Below the pieces are notes generated by a model. That model ran no database searches, was not told where the DNA came from, and saw only the letters and a program-made list of their open reading frames with translations. Positions 1-10,046 of a DNA stretch of 64,000 nt are shown one piece after another. A program made the position numbers and the translations under genes. Source of the DNA: JBEGHD01 sp049334165 (lineage in GTDB: Bacteria > Bacteroidota > Bacteroidia > Flavobacteriales_D > Sanyastnellaceae). Numbering within the stretch: position 1 is the stretch's first letter; each line of letters begins with the position of its first letter. The stretch lies in the NCBI GenBank assembly GCA_049334165.1, contig JBEGHD010000001.1; one strand, written 5' to 3'.

Positions 1-1021
1 TTCCCGCTTCCACAAACTGCTTTTCTACCAGGTAGCCGTCCTCCTCTTTTTTGGCCGTGTAGACAAATTTTCTTCCACGGGTGTCTTGCTGAATAATTGA
101 CGAAGGAATGGTGATGGCTGAGTCCAGAGTATAATCGTTGATTTTCACCTCAGCGAGCATGTTTGGTTTCAGCTTTTTCTCCTTGTTGGGCACTTGCACG
201 GTGATCTCAAAAGATCGATTTGCCGGGTCGATGTAGTTTCCGATGCGAGTGATTACTGTCTTTACCGTGTCGATTTCCGGAAATGTCACTCTCACAGAAT
301 CGCCTACCTCAATGCGGCCCATGTAACGCTCAGAAATGTCTGCCGTGAGGTAAACATCTTCTAGGTTAACCACTCTTGCAACAGGCATTGCCGGATTGGC
401 CATCTCCCCAATTTTAGGGACGATCTTATCGAGAACTCCTGAAAATGGAGCTCTGACCAAGGCCTTGTTTCTCTGCTCACGCAACGTAGCTAATGTATTT
501 TCGAGCTGCTCCTTGCGGTTTTTGGCTTCCAAATACTGCATCTCTGAACCGATGTTTTGGTCCCAAAGTCTTTTTTGTCTTTGGAAAACATCCTTTGCCA
601 GATCCAGATTGGTTTGCACTTCGGCAATATTTTTCTCGATTAGCTCGGTGTCGAGCTCCATGATGACATCACCTTTTCTCAACTTATCACCTTCCTGCTT
701 TCTGATATCGATCACACGACCTTGAGTTTCCGGATAAACCTGAGCGTTTTTGGTAGCCTCCAGACTCGCCTGAACGGTAAAAAAGTGGTGAAACATCGAG
801 GGGCTCACGGACATAGAAGTCACTTCTGTGAGCTCCTCTGTCGTGTCTTTCTTGGCCAACAATTTTTCGATTTTCTCGATCTCTTCTGTAAGTTCAGTTT
901 TCTCTTCCTTGAGAGAGTCTCTTTTTGCAGTGAGCTCCTCAATTCGCAGATCCTCGGGGCTCTGGTCGCAGGCAATCAACACTGCAGCCAAAACGATGTA
1001 TGTTATTGCTTTAAATTTCAT
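1..1021 (-). CDS. Efflux RND/MacA-type periplasmic adaptor (HlyD family), 3' end outside window
   Basis: Membrane-fusion adaptor that would link an inner-membrane pump to the TolC-like channel encoded just upstream. The visible 340 residues start at an ATG at 1021 with a lipoprotein signal (lipobox VLIAC), so it is probably anchored to the periplasmic face of the membrane. An acidic/basic coiled coil follows (LTAKRDSLKEEKTELTEEIE). Then come the biotinyl-lipoyl half motifs (EGDKLRKGDVIMELD and ALVRAPFSGVLDKIVPKIGE) and the beta-barrel region (DVYLTADISERYMGRIEVGD). The frame is open to base 2, so the C-terminus and the expected pump gene lie outside the window. It lies 20 bases after the TolC gene, in one operon. 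RND versus ABC partner cannot be decided here. Confidence 0.9.
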   Translation of the reverse strand, partial: MKFKAITYIVLAAVLIACDQSPEDLRIEELTAKRDSLKEEKTELTEEIEKIEKLLAKKDTTEELTEVTSMSVSPSMFHHFFTVQASLEATKNAQVYPETQGRVIDIRKQEGDKLRKGDVIMELDTELIEKNIAEVQTNLDLAKDVFQRQKRLWDQNIGSEMQYLEAKNRKEQLENTLATLREQRNKALVRAPFSGVLDKIVPKIGEMANPAMPVARVVNLEDVYLTADISERYMGRIEVGDSVRVTFPEIDTVKTVITRIGNYIDPANRSFEITVQVPNKEKKLKPNMLAEVKINDYTLDSAITIPSSIIQQDTRGRKFVYTAKKEEDGYLVEKQFVEAG

Positions 1022-1041
1022 TAGTCCTTCAATTCTTTTGA

Positions 1042-2370
1042 TTACTGATTGAGTATTTTATTGTAGCTCGCCTTGGCGTTGAGCAGGTTTACTACAGCGT
1101 TGATGTATGCTCCTTGTTTGTCTAGAAGTTGATTTTCAGCCTGAGTGAGCTCAAAGCTGTCGGAAATCCCCTCCTGATATTTCGTTTGTGTTTTGTCGAA
1201 TATTTTCCTTGCCAGCTTCATGTTTTCCTCTGCAGTCTGAAAATTTTCCAGTGCATAGAGATAATCTGACTTTGCTCTGCGGTATTCGAGCTTGAGGCTT
1301 TCTTCAGCTTGCTCAAGTTGCAGCTCGGCTACTTTCACATCGAGCTTGGCTTTTTGTACGATGTTGTATCTCCTAAAACTGGTGAAAATTGGAACGTTCA
1401 ATCGCACGCCTACCACTTGTGTTGGAAACCAGGGTTCTGAAGACTCCAAAAAGTTAAACTCCTGGCTCTGACCCTGTTGTGTATACTGGTAAAAAGCAGA
1501 AAGCCTCGGAAGAGCAAGTGCTTTTTCCCTTTTGGCGTTTAGCATTTGCAGTTCCATATTGGTGCGTGCAATGCGATACTGATCATTCTTTTGAGCTGCA
1601 AACTCTGAATTTGTCAAGCTCGCGAGATCACCTTGTGTCAACTTATCAATGTCGTCTTCGAGCACAATTTCCGTATCGAGCGACATTCCCATTTGAAACT
1701 TGAGAAGGTCGATTGCGATACCTGCTTGCTGCTCTGCGTAGCGAATTTGATTTTCGATGTCTGCTACAGAAAGCTCAAGTTGATCTACATCCTGCTCTTC
1801 CACGAATCCATTTTCGTACATCGCCCGGGTGTCGCTCAGCGATTTTTGAAGTAGGTTTAAACTCTCGTTCAGAATTTCTGCATTCTCCTGAGCGGAAAGA
1901 GCGTTGTAGTAAGCCTGGGCCACCTGAAATCTGGTTTCTGTTTTGGAGCGCGAAAGCTGAATTTGCGATAGCTCCTTGTAGGTTTTGGAAGCCTGCAATC
2001 CCACGAAAAACGAACCGTCAAAGAGAAGCTGGTCTACAGTGAGGCTCGCGTTGAGGTTGTGTTCTACTCCGAACTGAACGGCTTGAAATGTTCCCGGTGG
2101 GCCTCCAAAAGCTTCCGCGGGAATCAGCTGAGTTGGAATCTGCACGTTGTTTTGGTAGTTCACAGCCCCGTTGATTTGCGGTAAACCAATGGCCGTAGTA
2201 GCTTTCACATCCCTTTTGGCCTTATCGATTTCCAGCTCTGCCGAGCGTGTGCTGTAGCTATTTTCCAGCGCAAACTGCTGTGCCTCCTCCAGTGTAAGCT
2301 CTTCTGTTTGCTGCGCCAGCAAAACTGTTGGGGCCAACAAAAGAAGTATGAATATTTTCAGTTTTGTCAT
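1042..2370 (-). CDS. TolC family outer-membrane efflux protein
   Basis: Outer-membrane exit duct of a tripartite efflux pump. The 442-residue protein has a cleavable signal peptide (LFLLLLAPTVLLAQQ-type, cut after AQ). It shows the two long alpha-helical repeats of the OEP family, rich in Q/E/A: the first half contains LTLEEAQQFALENS and AYYNALSAQENAEILNESL, the second ELQLEQAEESLKLEYRRAKSD and YQEGISDSFELTQAENQLL. Length is normal for the family. It lies 6 bases after the TetR gene and 20 before the adaptor, so all three are probably cotranscribed and repressed by the TetR protein. Substrate is unknown. Confidence 0.92.
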   Translation of the reverse strand: MTKLKIFILLLLAPTVLLAQQTEELTLEEAQQFALENSYSTRSAELEIDKAKRDVKATTAIGLPQINGAVNYQNNVQIPTQLIPAEAFGGPPGTFQAVQFGVEHNLNASLTVDQLLFDGSFFVGLQASKTYKELSQIQLSRSKTETRFQVAQAYYNALSAQENAEILNESLNLLQKSLSDTRAMYENGFVEEQDVDQLELSVADIENQIRYAEQQAGIAIDLLKFQMGMSLDTEIVLEDDIDKLTQGDLASLTNSEFAAQKNDQYRIARTNMELQMLNAKREKALALPRLSAFYQYTQQGQSQEFNFLESSEPWFPTQVVGVRLNVPIFTSFRRYNIVQKAKLDVKVAELQLEQAEESLKLEYRRAKSDYLYALENFQTAEENMKLARKIFDKTQTKYQEGISDSFELTQAENQLLDKQGAYINAVVNLLNAKASYNKILNQ

Positions 2371-2376
2371 CTCAGT

Positions 2377-3012
2377 TTATCCTTTTAATCCTTCTTGACT
2401 GTTTTGTTCTTTCTTGACTTTCTCCACGAGATACTTCACGCCCTTATCACTGGCGATTCCGCGAATGTGGTATCGAAAAGACTCCATGTAAACTTCGCTG
2501 AAGTTGGTCTCGTGGGGTGGAAATGTTTCACCGTCAAAAAACATGTCCATTCTGGCGATGTAAATTTTGGCGATGATATCAGTTTTAAGATCTTCCCGAT
2601 AAAGACCCTCTATCTTACCTTTTTCCAGGTTTTGATGCATCACATCATAAACCATGTCTTGCTGCTGCGATTTCCTTTTGCGAAATACTTCAGGGTGATA
2701 CTTCACCAGGTCGTAATGGATAGATGGGTGGACTTGTGAGAGCATTTGCACAATGTACCTGCTCAACTCAAAAAGTTCGTCTATAGCATTTAATCCTTTA
2801 TCCGTTAGGTCCTTCACTTCACAGCACTCCTCTTGTATCACTTGTGCAAAGGCTCGATCTACCAGATCATTTTTATCGTTTACAAACTGGTAAATCGTTT
2901 TCTTGGACACTCCAAGCTCACGAGCTATGTCGTCCATGTTCAGCGACTTAATGCCGAATCTCATGAACAGGTCGCGAGCACCAACAATGATTCTTTCCTC
3001 TTTCTTATCCAT
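2377..3012 (-). CDS. TetR/AcrR family transcriptional regulator
   Basis: Predicted DNA-binding repressor of the efflux operon it heads. The N-terminal 55 residues form a classic TetR helix-turn-helix: ARDLFMRFGIKSLNMDDIAR, then ELGVSKKTIYQFVNDKNDLV. The remaining ~150 residues are an unassigned ligand-binding/dimer domain rich in aromatic and acidic residues. At 211 residues it is full length. The start is the ATG at 3012. A TACTTTTG box lies 9 bases upstream, and a 12-base inverted repeat just beyond it is the natural operator candidate. As first gene of the TetR-TolC-HlyD operon it would be autoregulated. The inducing ligand is not deducible. Confidence 0.92.
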   Translation of the reverse strand: MDKKEERIIVGARDLFMRFGIKSLNMDDIARELGVSKKTIYQFVNDKNDLVDRAFAQVIQEECCEVKDLTDKGLNAIDELFELSRYIVQMLSQVHPSIHYDLVKYHPEVFRKRKSQQQDMVYDVMHQNLEKGKIEGLYREDLKTDIIAKIYIARMDMFFDGETFPPHETNFSEVYMESFRYHIRGIASDKGVKYLVEKVKKEQNSQEGLKG

Positions 3013-3020
3013 AGTGGCGG

Positions 3021-3028
3021 CAAAAGTA
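3021..3028 (-). promoter_or_regulatory. Candidate -7 promoter box of the efflux operon
   Basis: On the minus strand the bases read TACTTTTG, matching the Bacteroidota -7 consensus TAnnTTTG, nine bases before the tetR ATG. No clear TTG lies 17-23 bases upstream, so the -33 half is weak. The adjacent palindrome suggests repressor control. Confidence 0.45.
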
Positions 3029-3040
3029 AGTCACTGATTC

Positions 3041-3080
3041 CACATTGGAAACGATTTTTATGTTAAATGTTTCCAACGTG
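3041..3080. promoter_or_regulatory. Inverted repeat, candidate TetR operator
   Basis: Left arm CACATTGGAAAC (3041-3052) and right arm GTTTCCAACGTG (3069-3080) are reverse complements at 11 of 12 positions, separated by 16 bases. The repeat sits 29-68 bases upstream of the tetR start, directly behind the TACTTTTG promoter box, where a TetR dimer (or pair of dimers) could block polymerase. The assignment rests on position and symmetry; binding is inferred. Confidence 0.55.
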
Positions 3081-3144
3081 TCGAACGTTTACAGGAGTGG
3101 ACGATAAAAATGGCGAGCGGAAGCTGCGGCTGACGGGTTTTAGA

Positions 3145-4608
3145 TTAGGCCGCTGGAAAGGAGATAAAGAACACAGTGCCAGACCCTGGGACAGACTCAA
3201 ACCAAACCTCACCACGAGAATTTTCGATGATGTTTTTAACCATGGCAAGTCCCAAACCGGTCCCGGTTCTTTTCGTTGTGAAATTGGGTTCAAAAATCTT
3301 ATTCTGTTTATCCTCCGGGATGCCCTCTCCATTGTCTCGAACCTCAACTAGCAGCTGTTCGTGGTCGCGTTTCAGGAGTACATCAACTTTGCCTGGCCGG
3401 CTATCCGGAATGGCCTGAATAGCATTGGTAATCAAATTGTTGAACACACGTGTAAGGTGATCTTTATCGGCTCGAATCCAGGCTTTTCCCTCAGACTTGT
3501 CCTCAAAGTTAAATTCGACTTTCTCACTTTCCTGAAAGAGTTCGAGCGAAGACTTAATGGTGTCTGAAAGATCGATTCTCTCAATTTTGGCCTTGGGCAT
3601 CTTTGCGAAGTGGCTGAACTCGTTGGCAATATTCGTTAGCGTGTCGATTTGCTCAACCAGCGATTTAGAGAAATTTCTCAGCCGTTCATCAAAATCTGGC
3701 TTCTGATCCTGCCAGGCGCGTTCGAGATGCTGAACGCGCAGCTTCATAGGAGTTAGCGGATTCTTTATTTCGTGGGCTACCTGTTTTGCCATTTCGCGCC
3801 AGGCGCTTTCTCGTTCGCTACGAGCCAGCAGGTTTGCACTTCGCTCCACCTCTTTAAGCATTCGATTGTATTCGTCTACCAGCGTCCCTATCTCGTCATC
3901 TGCATGCCATTTGATCGGCTTATTTTTCTTTCCAAACTCTACGGTCTTTAGGCGTTGCCCAATGGTTTTCAAACTTATGGTGATATAGTTAGAAAGAAAA
4001 TAAGCGAGAGCTCCAGCACCGATAAAAAGCAGGATGTAAATTTCTGTGAGCTGGATTAGAAAAATGTTGAGTTCTTCTGGGTTAATTCTTTCCGTGTCGA
4101 AGTACGGAATGTTGATTATCGCGATTGGCTTGTCGCTGGAATCCATGAAATACCAGTAGGCCAAAAAATATTCGTCCTTTTCGTAGTGCTTGTCGATCAC
4201 AGCCCTGGTGTTTCCCGTAGCCAGTTGTTTTAAAATCGTGTACTCAATGTTTTCAGGCAACTGCTTTTCTTCCTGAAACGCGGGATTGGAGCTAATGATC
4301 AACTCCCCATCGAGGTTGTACATGTTGATCGGAAGGTTGTGGATATCCGATAGCTCGCAGATTTTACTTGAAAAAACAGCGGTGACGGAATCCTGACTGA
4401 TGTGTCCTCCTCTTTGTCTCAGGAAATAATCCATGCTCGACTGAACGGCATTTTCCTTCCGTTGCAATCGCTGCTCGTGGTACTCTTCATTTTGCTGCTT
4501 GTAGTGGTAGTAAGCCGTGAGCCCGGTGAGCAAAAATGCCAACAGGATAAGCGCAAGCATGGAGAGCCAGATGCGCATTCTTAAGTTAAACTTCAGTCTT
4601 CTCTTCAT
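3145..4608 (-). CDS. Membrane sensor histidine kinase (NtrY-like)
   Basis: Two-component sensor kinase of 487 residues. A transmembrane helix at about 12-34 is followed by a ~150-residue extracytoplasmic sensor region. A second helix (IYILLFIGAGALAYFLSNYI) leads into a HAMP linker ending near 260. The phospho-acceptor His (about 278) lies in AHEIKNPLTPMKL, an H-box typical of NtrY/NtrB-type kinases. The ATPase domain has the N box (NNLITNAIQAIP), DNGEGIPED, and GTGLGLAMVKNIIE. No response regulator is adjacent, so its partner is elsewhere. It is followed, after 132 bases, by the TetR operon. Stimulus unknown. A promoter was not recognised upstream. Confidence 0.92.
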   Translation of the reverse strand: MKRRLKFNLRMRIWLSMLALILLAFLLTGLTAYYHYKQQNEEYHEQRLQRKENAVQSSMDYFLRQRGGHISQDSVTAVFSSKICELSDIHNLPINMYNLDGELIISSNPAFQEEKQLPENIEYTILKQLATGNTRAVIDKHYEKDEYFLAYWYFMDSSDKPIAIINIPYFDTERINPEELNIFLIQLTEIYILLFIGAGALAYFLSNYITISLKTIGQRLKTVEFGKKNKPIKWHADDEIGTLVDEYNRMLKEVERSANLLARSERESAWREMAKQVAHEIKNPLTPMKLRVQHLERAWQDQKPDFDERLRNFSKSLVEQIDTLTNIANEFSHFAKMPKAKIERIDLSDTIKSSLELFQESEKVEFNFEDKSEGKAWIRADKDHLTRVFNNLITNAIQAIPDSRPGKVDVLLKRDHEQLLVEVRDNGEGIPEDKQNKIFEPNFTTKRTGTGLGLAMVKNIIENSRGEVWFESVPGSGTVFFISFPAA

Positions 4609-4733
4609 GTGGAGGTCCGGTCAGGACGAATTTACACTTTTGTGAGTTGCCACGTGTAGCAAAAACTGCACCACCTCTACAATGTCCGTCAGCATTGGAT
4701 CTCAGGGATTTTGAAAAACCATCTCCAAACAAA

Positions 4734-4765
4734 AATCCCGCACTCGATTTCTCAAATGCGGGATT
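4734..4765 (-). terminator. Rho-independent terminator of the atp operon
   Basis: Arms AATCCCGCA (4734-4742) and TGCGGGATT (4757-4765) form a perfect 9-bp stem with a 14-base loop. On the minus strand the stem runs into TTTTT and further T/G-rich sequence, giving the U-tract. It lies 22 bases beyond the atpG stop codon. Confidence 0.85.
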
Positions 4766-4786
4766 CATTTTGAAGTTTATTCTTTC

Positions 4787-5674
4787 CTAACCATTCAAAG
4801 CTTCTGCTCCACTCACGATTTCCAAAATCTCGTTGGTAATCGAAGTCTGACGCGCTTTGTTGTAGGTCAGTTTCAATTCTTTGAGCAGGTCGCCTGCGTT
4901 GTCGGTTGCCTTGTGCATCGCTGTCATTCTGGCTCCGTGCTCAGATGCCCATGAGTCGAGGATAGCTTTATAGAACTGAATCTTGAGTGACTTAGGAATC
5001 AGTTCTCTAACGATATCTTCCTTATTCGGCTCAAAAATATAGTCGCTGTTAGCTGACTTATTGTTAGGGTCTGAGTCGTCTTTCGCTGGCTTTATTGGCA
5101 AGAACTGTTCTTTTTGAACTTGCTGTACAGCTGCATTTATAAAGTGGTTGTAAACAAGAACTACGCGATCCCATTTTTCATCAACGAACTGCTCCATAAT
5201 CGGCTCAGCAATCGACTTCACATTATCAAAAGACAAGTCGTCAAAGATTTCGTTAGGCTCGAGCTTTTGCCCCTCGGCTGTGTAGTTTGGAGTTCGCTTC
5301 AATGCATCATAGGCCTTCTTACCCACTGTCACAACGCTCACATCAGCATCCATGTAATCATCGTTGATCATGGTCTTCACGGTCTTGATGATGTTGTTGT
5401 TGAATGCACCGCTAAGTCCTCTGTTGGACGTGATGGCCACGAGCAATACCTTCTTTACTTCTCGCTGTTTGGAGTATACTCCTTCGGTATCATCGAGACT
5501 GGCACTTACATTTTCAAGGAGCTCCCGTAGCTTTTCAGCGTAAGGATGCATTCTTTCGATTGCCTCCTGAGCTCTTCGCAGCTTCGCGGCAGAAACCATT
5601 TTCATGGCGCTGGTGATCTGTCTGGTAGAGTTTACCGATGTGATCCTGCTGCGTATTTCCTTTAGTCCTGCCAT
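4787..5674 (-). CDS. atpG: F1Fo ATP synthase gamma subunit
   Basis: Central rotor shaft of F1, coupling proton-driven c-ring rotation to catalysis in the alpha/beta hexamer. The 295-residue protein has the two conserved terminal helices that make the coiled-coil shaft: N-terminal KEIRSRITSVNSTRQITSAM with MVSAAKLRRAQ, and C-terminal ATDNAGDLLKELKLTYNKAR with TNEILEIVSGAEAL. The length is normal. It is the last gene of this atp cluster and is followed by a strong terminator, so atpD and atpC (beta, epsilon) are not downstream. Spacing to atpA is 41 bases. Confidence 0.97.
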   Translation of the reverse strand: MAGLKEIRSRITSVNSTRQITSAMKMVSAAKLRRAQEAIERMHPYAEKLRELLENVSASLDDTEGVYSKQREVKKVLLVAITSNRGLSGAFNNNIIKTVKTMINDDYMDADVSVVTVGKKAYDALKRTPNYTAEGQKLEPNEIFDDLSFDNVKSIAEPIMEQFVDEKWDRVVLVYNHFINAAVQQVQKEQFLPIKPAKDDSDPNNKSANSDYIFEPNKEDIVRELIPKSLKIQFYKAILDSWASEHGARMTAMHKATDNAGDLLKELKLTYNKARQTSITNEILEIVSGAEALNG

Positions 5675-5715
5675 GTTCTATTTTTCTTTTCTTCTCTTTC
5701 CTTTAACTGTCCAAA

Positions 5716-7290
<1,575 letters not shown>

Positions 7291-7344
7291 TTTATTCTGT
7301 TTTTTTATCGGTTAGGGATTAGTTCCCTGAAAAATCTTAACTAA

Positions 7345-7893
7345 TTAATTGACGCTAGCTCCTACGAACTCTCGTCTCAATTTTCTCAATTTACTCGCCA
7401 CTGATGCATCGATGCGCTGATCTCCTACTTTGAGAATGAATCCTCCAACGATTGAAGCATCCACTTTTTCGTGCAGCTCCACAGTGCCTGTGTGGCTTTC
7501 TGTAATAATTTTTCTCAACTTATCTCTACTACTGTCATCCAATGGAATTGCAGTAGTCACGTAAGCTTCAATAATGTTTTTGTGCTCTTTTACCATCGCA
7601 ATGAATTTCTCGACTATTTCAGCCGTTCCTTTCTCTCTACCCTGACGGCAGATGAGACGAATGAAATTCATTGATTGTTCATCAATATGCTCGGTAAAAA
7701 TAGCCTCAAGTGCTTTCACCTTTTGCGAAGGCTGCAAAACTGGGCTCAGCAACATTCGCTCGAGGTCGCGGCTTTCACCGATGGCTCTCAGTATAGTCTG
7801 CATGTCCTCATAAGTCTTGTCGAGAATGTTTTTCTCAAGAGACAAATCGAGCAGCGACTTTGCATACCTTTTAGCAACCTTCGAATTCTTCAT
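7345..7893 (-). CDS. atpH: F1Fo ATP synthase delta subunit
   Basis: Peripheral-stalk subunit (OSCP homologue) that ties the top of F1 to the b subunits. At 182 residues it has the family's helical N-domain (VAKRYAKSLLDLSLEKNILD, MLLSPVLQPSQKVKALEAIF) and the conserved C-terminal signature (EKVDASIVGGFILKVGDQ) followed by SVASKLRKLR. It starts 10 bases after atpF and precedes atpA, the usual b-delta-alpha order. Confidence 0.95.
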   Translation of the reverse strand: MKNSKVAKRYAKSLLDLSLEKNILDKTYEDMQTILRAIGESRDLERMLLSPVLQPSQKVKALEAIFTEHIDEQSMNFIRLICRQGREKGTAEIVEKFIAMVKEHKNIIEAYVTTAIPLDDSSRDKLRKIITESHTGTVELHEKVDASIVGGFILKVGDQRIDASVASKLRKLRREFVGASVN

Positions 7894-7903
7894 GGTGTCG
7901 AGA

Positions 7904-8392
7904 TCAGTTTAATTTCGCTTCTTCGAGGTAGTTGTTTACCAATTCCTTCTGGCGCGTTTCGTCTGATAGATGCTCGCGAATTACCTTCTCGGCAATTTCG
8001 ATAGAGAGAGACGCTACTTGCGATTTTAGCTCCTGAAGAGCTGCACGCTTTTGGTTTTCGATTTCGTCTTTGGCGTTTGCCATCAATCGATCTCCTTCTT
8101 CACCCGCCTTTTTCTTGGCTTCAGAAATAATGTTTTCTTTCACTTCGCGTGCTTCTTTCAGGATATTGTCGCGCTCTTCACGCGCTTCCTGAAGTAGCTT
8201 TTCGTTGTCCGAACGCAAGTTGGACATTTCCTGACGAGCCTTTTCTGCTTCCTGTAGGGCGTTCTCAATAGAGTCTTCGCGATCACGGAGCATTTTAAGG
8301 ATTGGCTTCCACGCTGTTTTGGCGAGGATCAAAAGCACCACCAAAAAGGCGATGGTTGACCAAATTACTGTTCCTATACTGATTGATAACAT
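7904..8392 (-). CDS. atpF: F1Fo ATP synthase b subunit
   Basis: Peripheral-stalk subunit of 162 residues: one N-terminal membrane helix (IGTVIWSTIAFLVVLLILAK) followed by a long charged, right-handed-coil-type helix (DREDSIENALQEAEKARQEM, then AREERDNILKEAREVKEN). The C-terminus (VASLSIEIAEKVIREHL) contacts delta. Only one b gene is present, so a homodimer is expected. The 103-base gap between atpE and atpF contains a strong hairpin; atpH follows after 10 bases. Confidence 0.96.
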   Translation of the reverse strand: MLSISIGTVIWSTIAFLVVLLILAKTAWKPILKMLRDREDSIENALQEAEKARQEMSNLRSDNEKLLQEAREERDNILKEAREVKENIISEAKKKAGEEGDRLMANAKDEIENQKRAALQELKSQVASLSIEIAEKVIREHLSDETRQKELVNNYLEEAKLN

Positions 8393-8435
8393 GCTATTAT
8401 TATCTATTAAAAAGTTTCAATTCACAATTTTGGTA

Positions 8436-8477
8436 AAAGCTGCAGCCCGCGCCAATCGCGCGGGACTTAGCAGCTTT
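8436..8477 (-). promoter_or_regulatory. Strong intercistronic hairpin between atpE and atpF
   Basis: Outer arms AAAGCTGC (8436-8443) and GCAGCTTT (8470-8477) pair perfectly. Inside them, CCCGCGC (8446-8452) pairs with GCGCGGG (8458-8464) around a five-base loop, giving a 15-bp GC-rich structure with a small internal loop. On the transcript it lies just after atpE. Only about four Us follow, so it resembles an attenuator or an RNA-stability/processing element more than a full terminator. Such an element could raise c-subunit yield relative to downstream genes; that role is inferred. Confidence 0.7.
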
Positions 8478-8495
8478 CTACTTTCTTTCGTTGGC

Positions 8496-8735
8496 TTATA
8501 GTACCACGAGCAGACAAACAATCACAGCAAAAAGTGCAACACCTTCAATAAGTGCCGCGGCCACGATCATGTTTGCACGAAGGTCACCAGTTGATTCCGG
8601 CTGACGAGCAATTGCTGAAAGCGCACCTTCACCGATACGGCCAATTCCGAGTCCGGCTCCGATCGCTGCAATTCCAGCTCCGATTCCTGCCCATCCGGCT
8701 TCAGCAGCCAACATGATAAGATTCATAAGATCCAT
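8496..8735 (-). CDS. atpE: F1Fo ATP synthase c subunit
   Basis: Ring-forming proteolipid of Fo. The 79 residues form two hydrophobic helices joined by the conserved polar loop ARQPES (residues 43-48). The first helix has the glycine-rich packing motif (GAGIAAIGAGLGIGRIGEGA). The ion-carrying carboxylate is Glu64 in AALIEGVALFAV. The context around Glu64 (Glu-Gly-Val, lacking the Ser-Thr and Tyr of sodium-binding rings) suggests proton coupling, which is an inference. It lies between atpB and atpF and is followed by a strong hairpin. Confidence 0.97.
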   Translation of the reverse strand: MDLMNLIMLAAEAGWAGIGAGIAAIGAGLGIGRIGEGALSAIARQPESTGDLRANMIVAAALIEGVALFAVIVCLLVVL

Positions 8736-8779
8736 TTGTGTGTGTATTTAACTATTTATAAATAAATCCAAATTTGTTT

Positions 8780-9898
8780 TTAGTGATGCGCCTCCTGGGT
8801 AGCATCAGCAAAATAGATAGCGGCCAACAGCGTAAAAACATACGCCTGAAGAAACGCTACCAACAGCTCGATGAAGAACATGAAAACCATGAACAACACA
8901 GAACCTACCCCTACAGAATATCCTGCAACTGCACTCTGCTCACCAAAGATGAGCACCAAACTCACAAAAGCCAAAATGATGATGTGACCAGCCGTGATGT
9001 TGGCTGTCAAACGAACCATCAATACGAATGGCTTAATGAAAATTCCGAGGAATTCGATAGGAACGAGAATTAACTTGATCGGAAACGGAACGCCTTCTGG
9101 CCAAAGGATGTGTGTCCAATAGTGGCGGTTTCCTTTCACTGTAGTGATGATGAATACAATGGCCGCCATCACAGCAGTTACACCCATTGTTCCGGTGATG
9201 TTAAATCCACCGAGGAAAGGAATCAGTCCGAGAATGTTTGCAATCCAAATGAAAAAGAAAATCGAAAGCAGGAAAGGCAAAAACGTATAGGCTTTTTCCT
9301 TGCTGCTAAAGTTTGGAAGTGCCACCTCATCGCGAATGAAAACGATTAGCGGCTCCATCAGTGACTGCACTCCTTTCGGAGCTTGTCCTTTGTTCTTTTT
9401 AAACCCGCGGGCTACTGAAGTAAAGATGATCACCATCAAAACCATCACCAGCAACATACCTGCTACTGTTTTGGTGATCGAAAAATCGAAAGGTTTTGCA
9501 TTGTCCAGATGTCCATCGTGAAAACCTGCAATGTCGTTTGTGTCTCCCTTGTAGTAGATGGTTTCGTGGTGCATGATGTAGTCATCGTACTCCATGTACT
9601 CAATCGTGGTGGTGTCATTCACCTGAGCGTGTTTCACATTGTGGTAGAAATGTGAAGAAGAAAATACATCTACTCCATCTTCGGTGAAGAGAATCACCGG
9701 GAGGTAAATAGCGATGTCGCCAATTACGTGAATTTCGTGTGCATCCGAAATGTGATGCATGATCATTTCACCAGGATTGAATTCTTCGTCATCTCCCCCA
9801 GCGGAAGCAAAACCGGTTGTTGAAAAAAGCGCAAAGGCCAACGCAAACAACCCGGTAAAAATGCTCTTTCTGTATGCTACATTCATGTGTTTTCGCAT
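8780..9898 (-). CDS. atpB: F1Fo ATP synthase a subunit, with Bacteroidota-type N-terminal extension
   Basis: Proton-channel subunit of Fo. At 372 residues it is about 100 longer than the E. coli protein: the extra N-terminal part carries a signal-peptide-like segment (IFTGLFALAFALFSTTGFAS) and an acidic, His-rich region (DEEFNPGEMIMHHISDAHEI) that would be periplasmic. The channel core contains the essential arginine (about 296) in LMVRLTANITAGH, then ELLVAFLQAYVFTLLAAIYF. The extension is known in this phylum. A TACTTTTG box 36 bases upstream may give the operon an internal promoter. Confidence 0.96.
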   Translation of the reverse strand: MRKHMNVAYRKSIFTGLFALAFALFSTTGFASAGGDDEEFNPGEMIMHHISDAHEIHVIGDIAIYLPVILFTEDGVDVFSSSHFYHNVKHAQVNDTTTIEYMEYDDYIMHHETIYYKGDTNDIAGFHDGHLDNAKPFDFSITKTVAGMLLVMVLMVIIFTSVARGFKKNKGQAPKGVQSLMEPLIVFIRDEVALPNFSSKEKAYTFLPFLLSIFFFIWIANILGLIPFLGGFNITGTMGVTAVMAAIVFIITTVKGNRHYWTHILWPEGVPFPIKLILVPIEFLGIFIKPFVLMVRLTANITAGHIIILAFVSLVLIFGEQSAVAGYSVGVGSVLFMVFMFFIELLVAFLQAYVFTLLAAIYFADATQEAHH

Positions 9899-9933
9899 CC
9901 TTTTAGAATATTACCTCCTCTAAAAATTCGGTG

Positions 9934-9941
9934 CAAAAGTA
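9934..9941 (-). promoter_or_regulatory. Candidate internal promoter box before atpB
   Basis: The minus strand reads TACTTTTG (consensus TAnnTTTG), 36 bases before the atpB ATG, within a 148-base gap. A possible -33 TTG lies at 9971-9973, 29 bases away, which is longer than the usual 17-23. It would let atpB-E-F-H-A-G be transcribed apart from sprE/bactofilin. Confidence 0.45.
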
Positions 9942-10046
9942 GACATTAATAAAAGATTTGAAGGGTTTTTCAACATTTTTTTTGCCCCCTGTTGAAAGGT
10001 CTTGCGAGTGTTGCTGCAATTGAAGTTTCTGTATCGAAAGAGCAGC

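Noticed and set aside
3445..3453. CACGTG core inside the histidine kinase gene as a parS site
   Set aside because: The flanks do not match TGTT/AACA; the same holds for CACGTG at 4651 and 14218.
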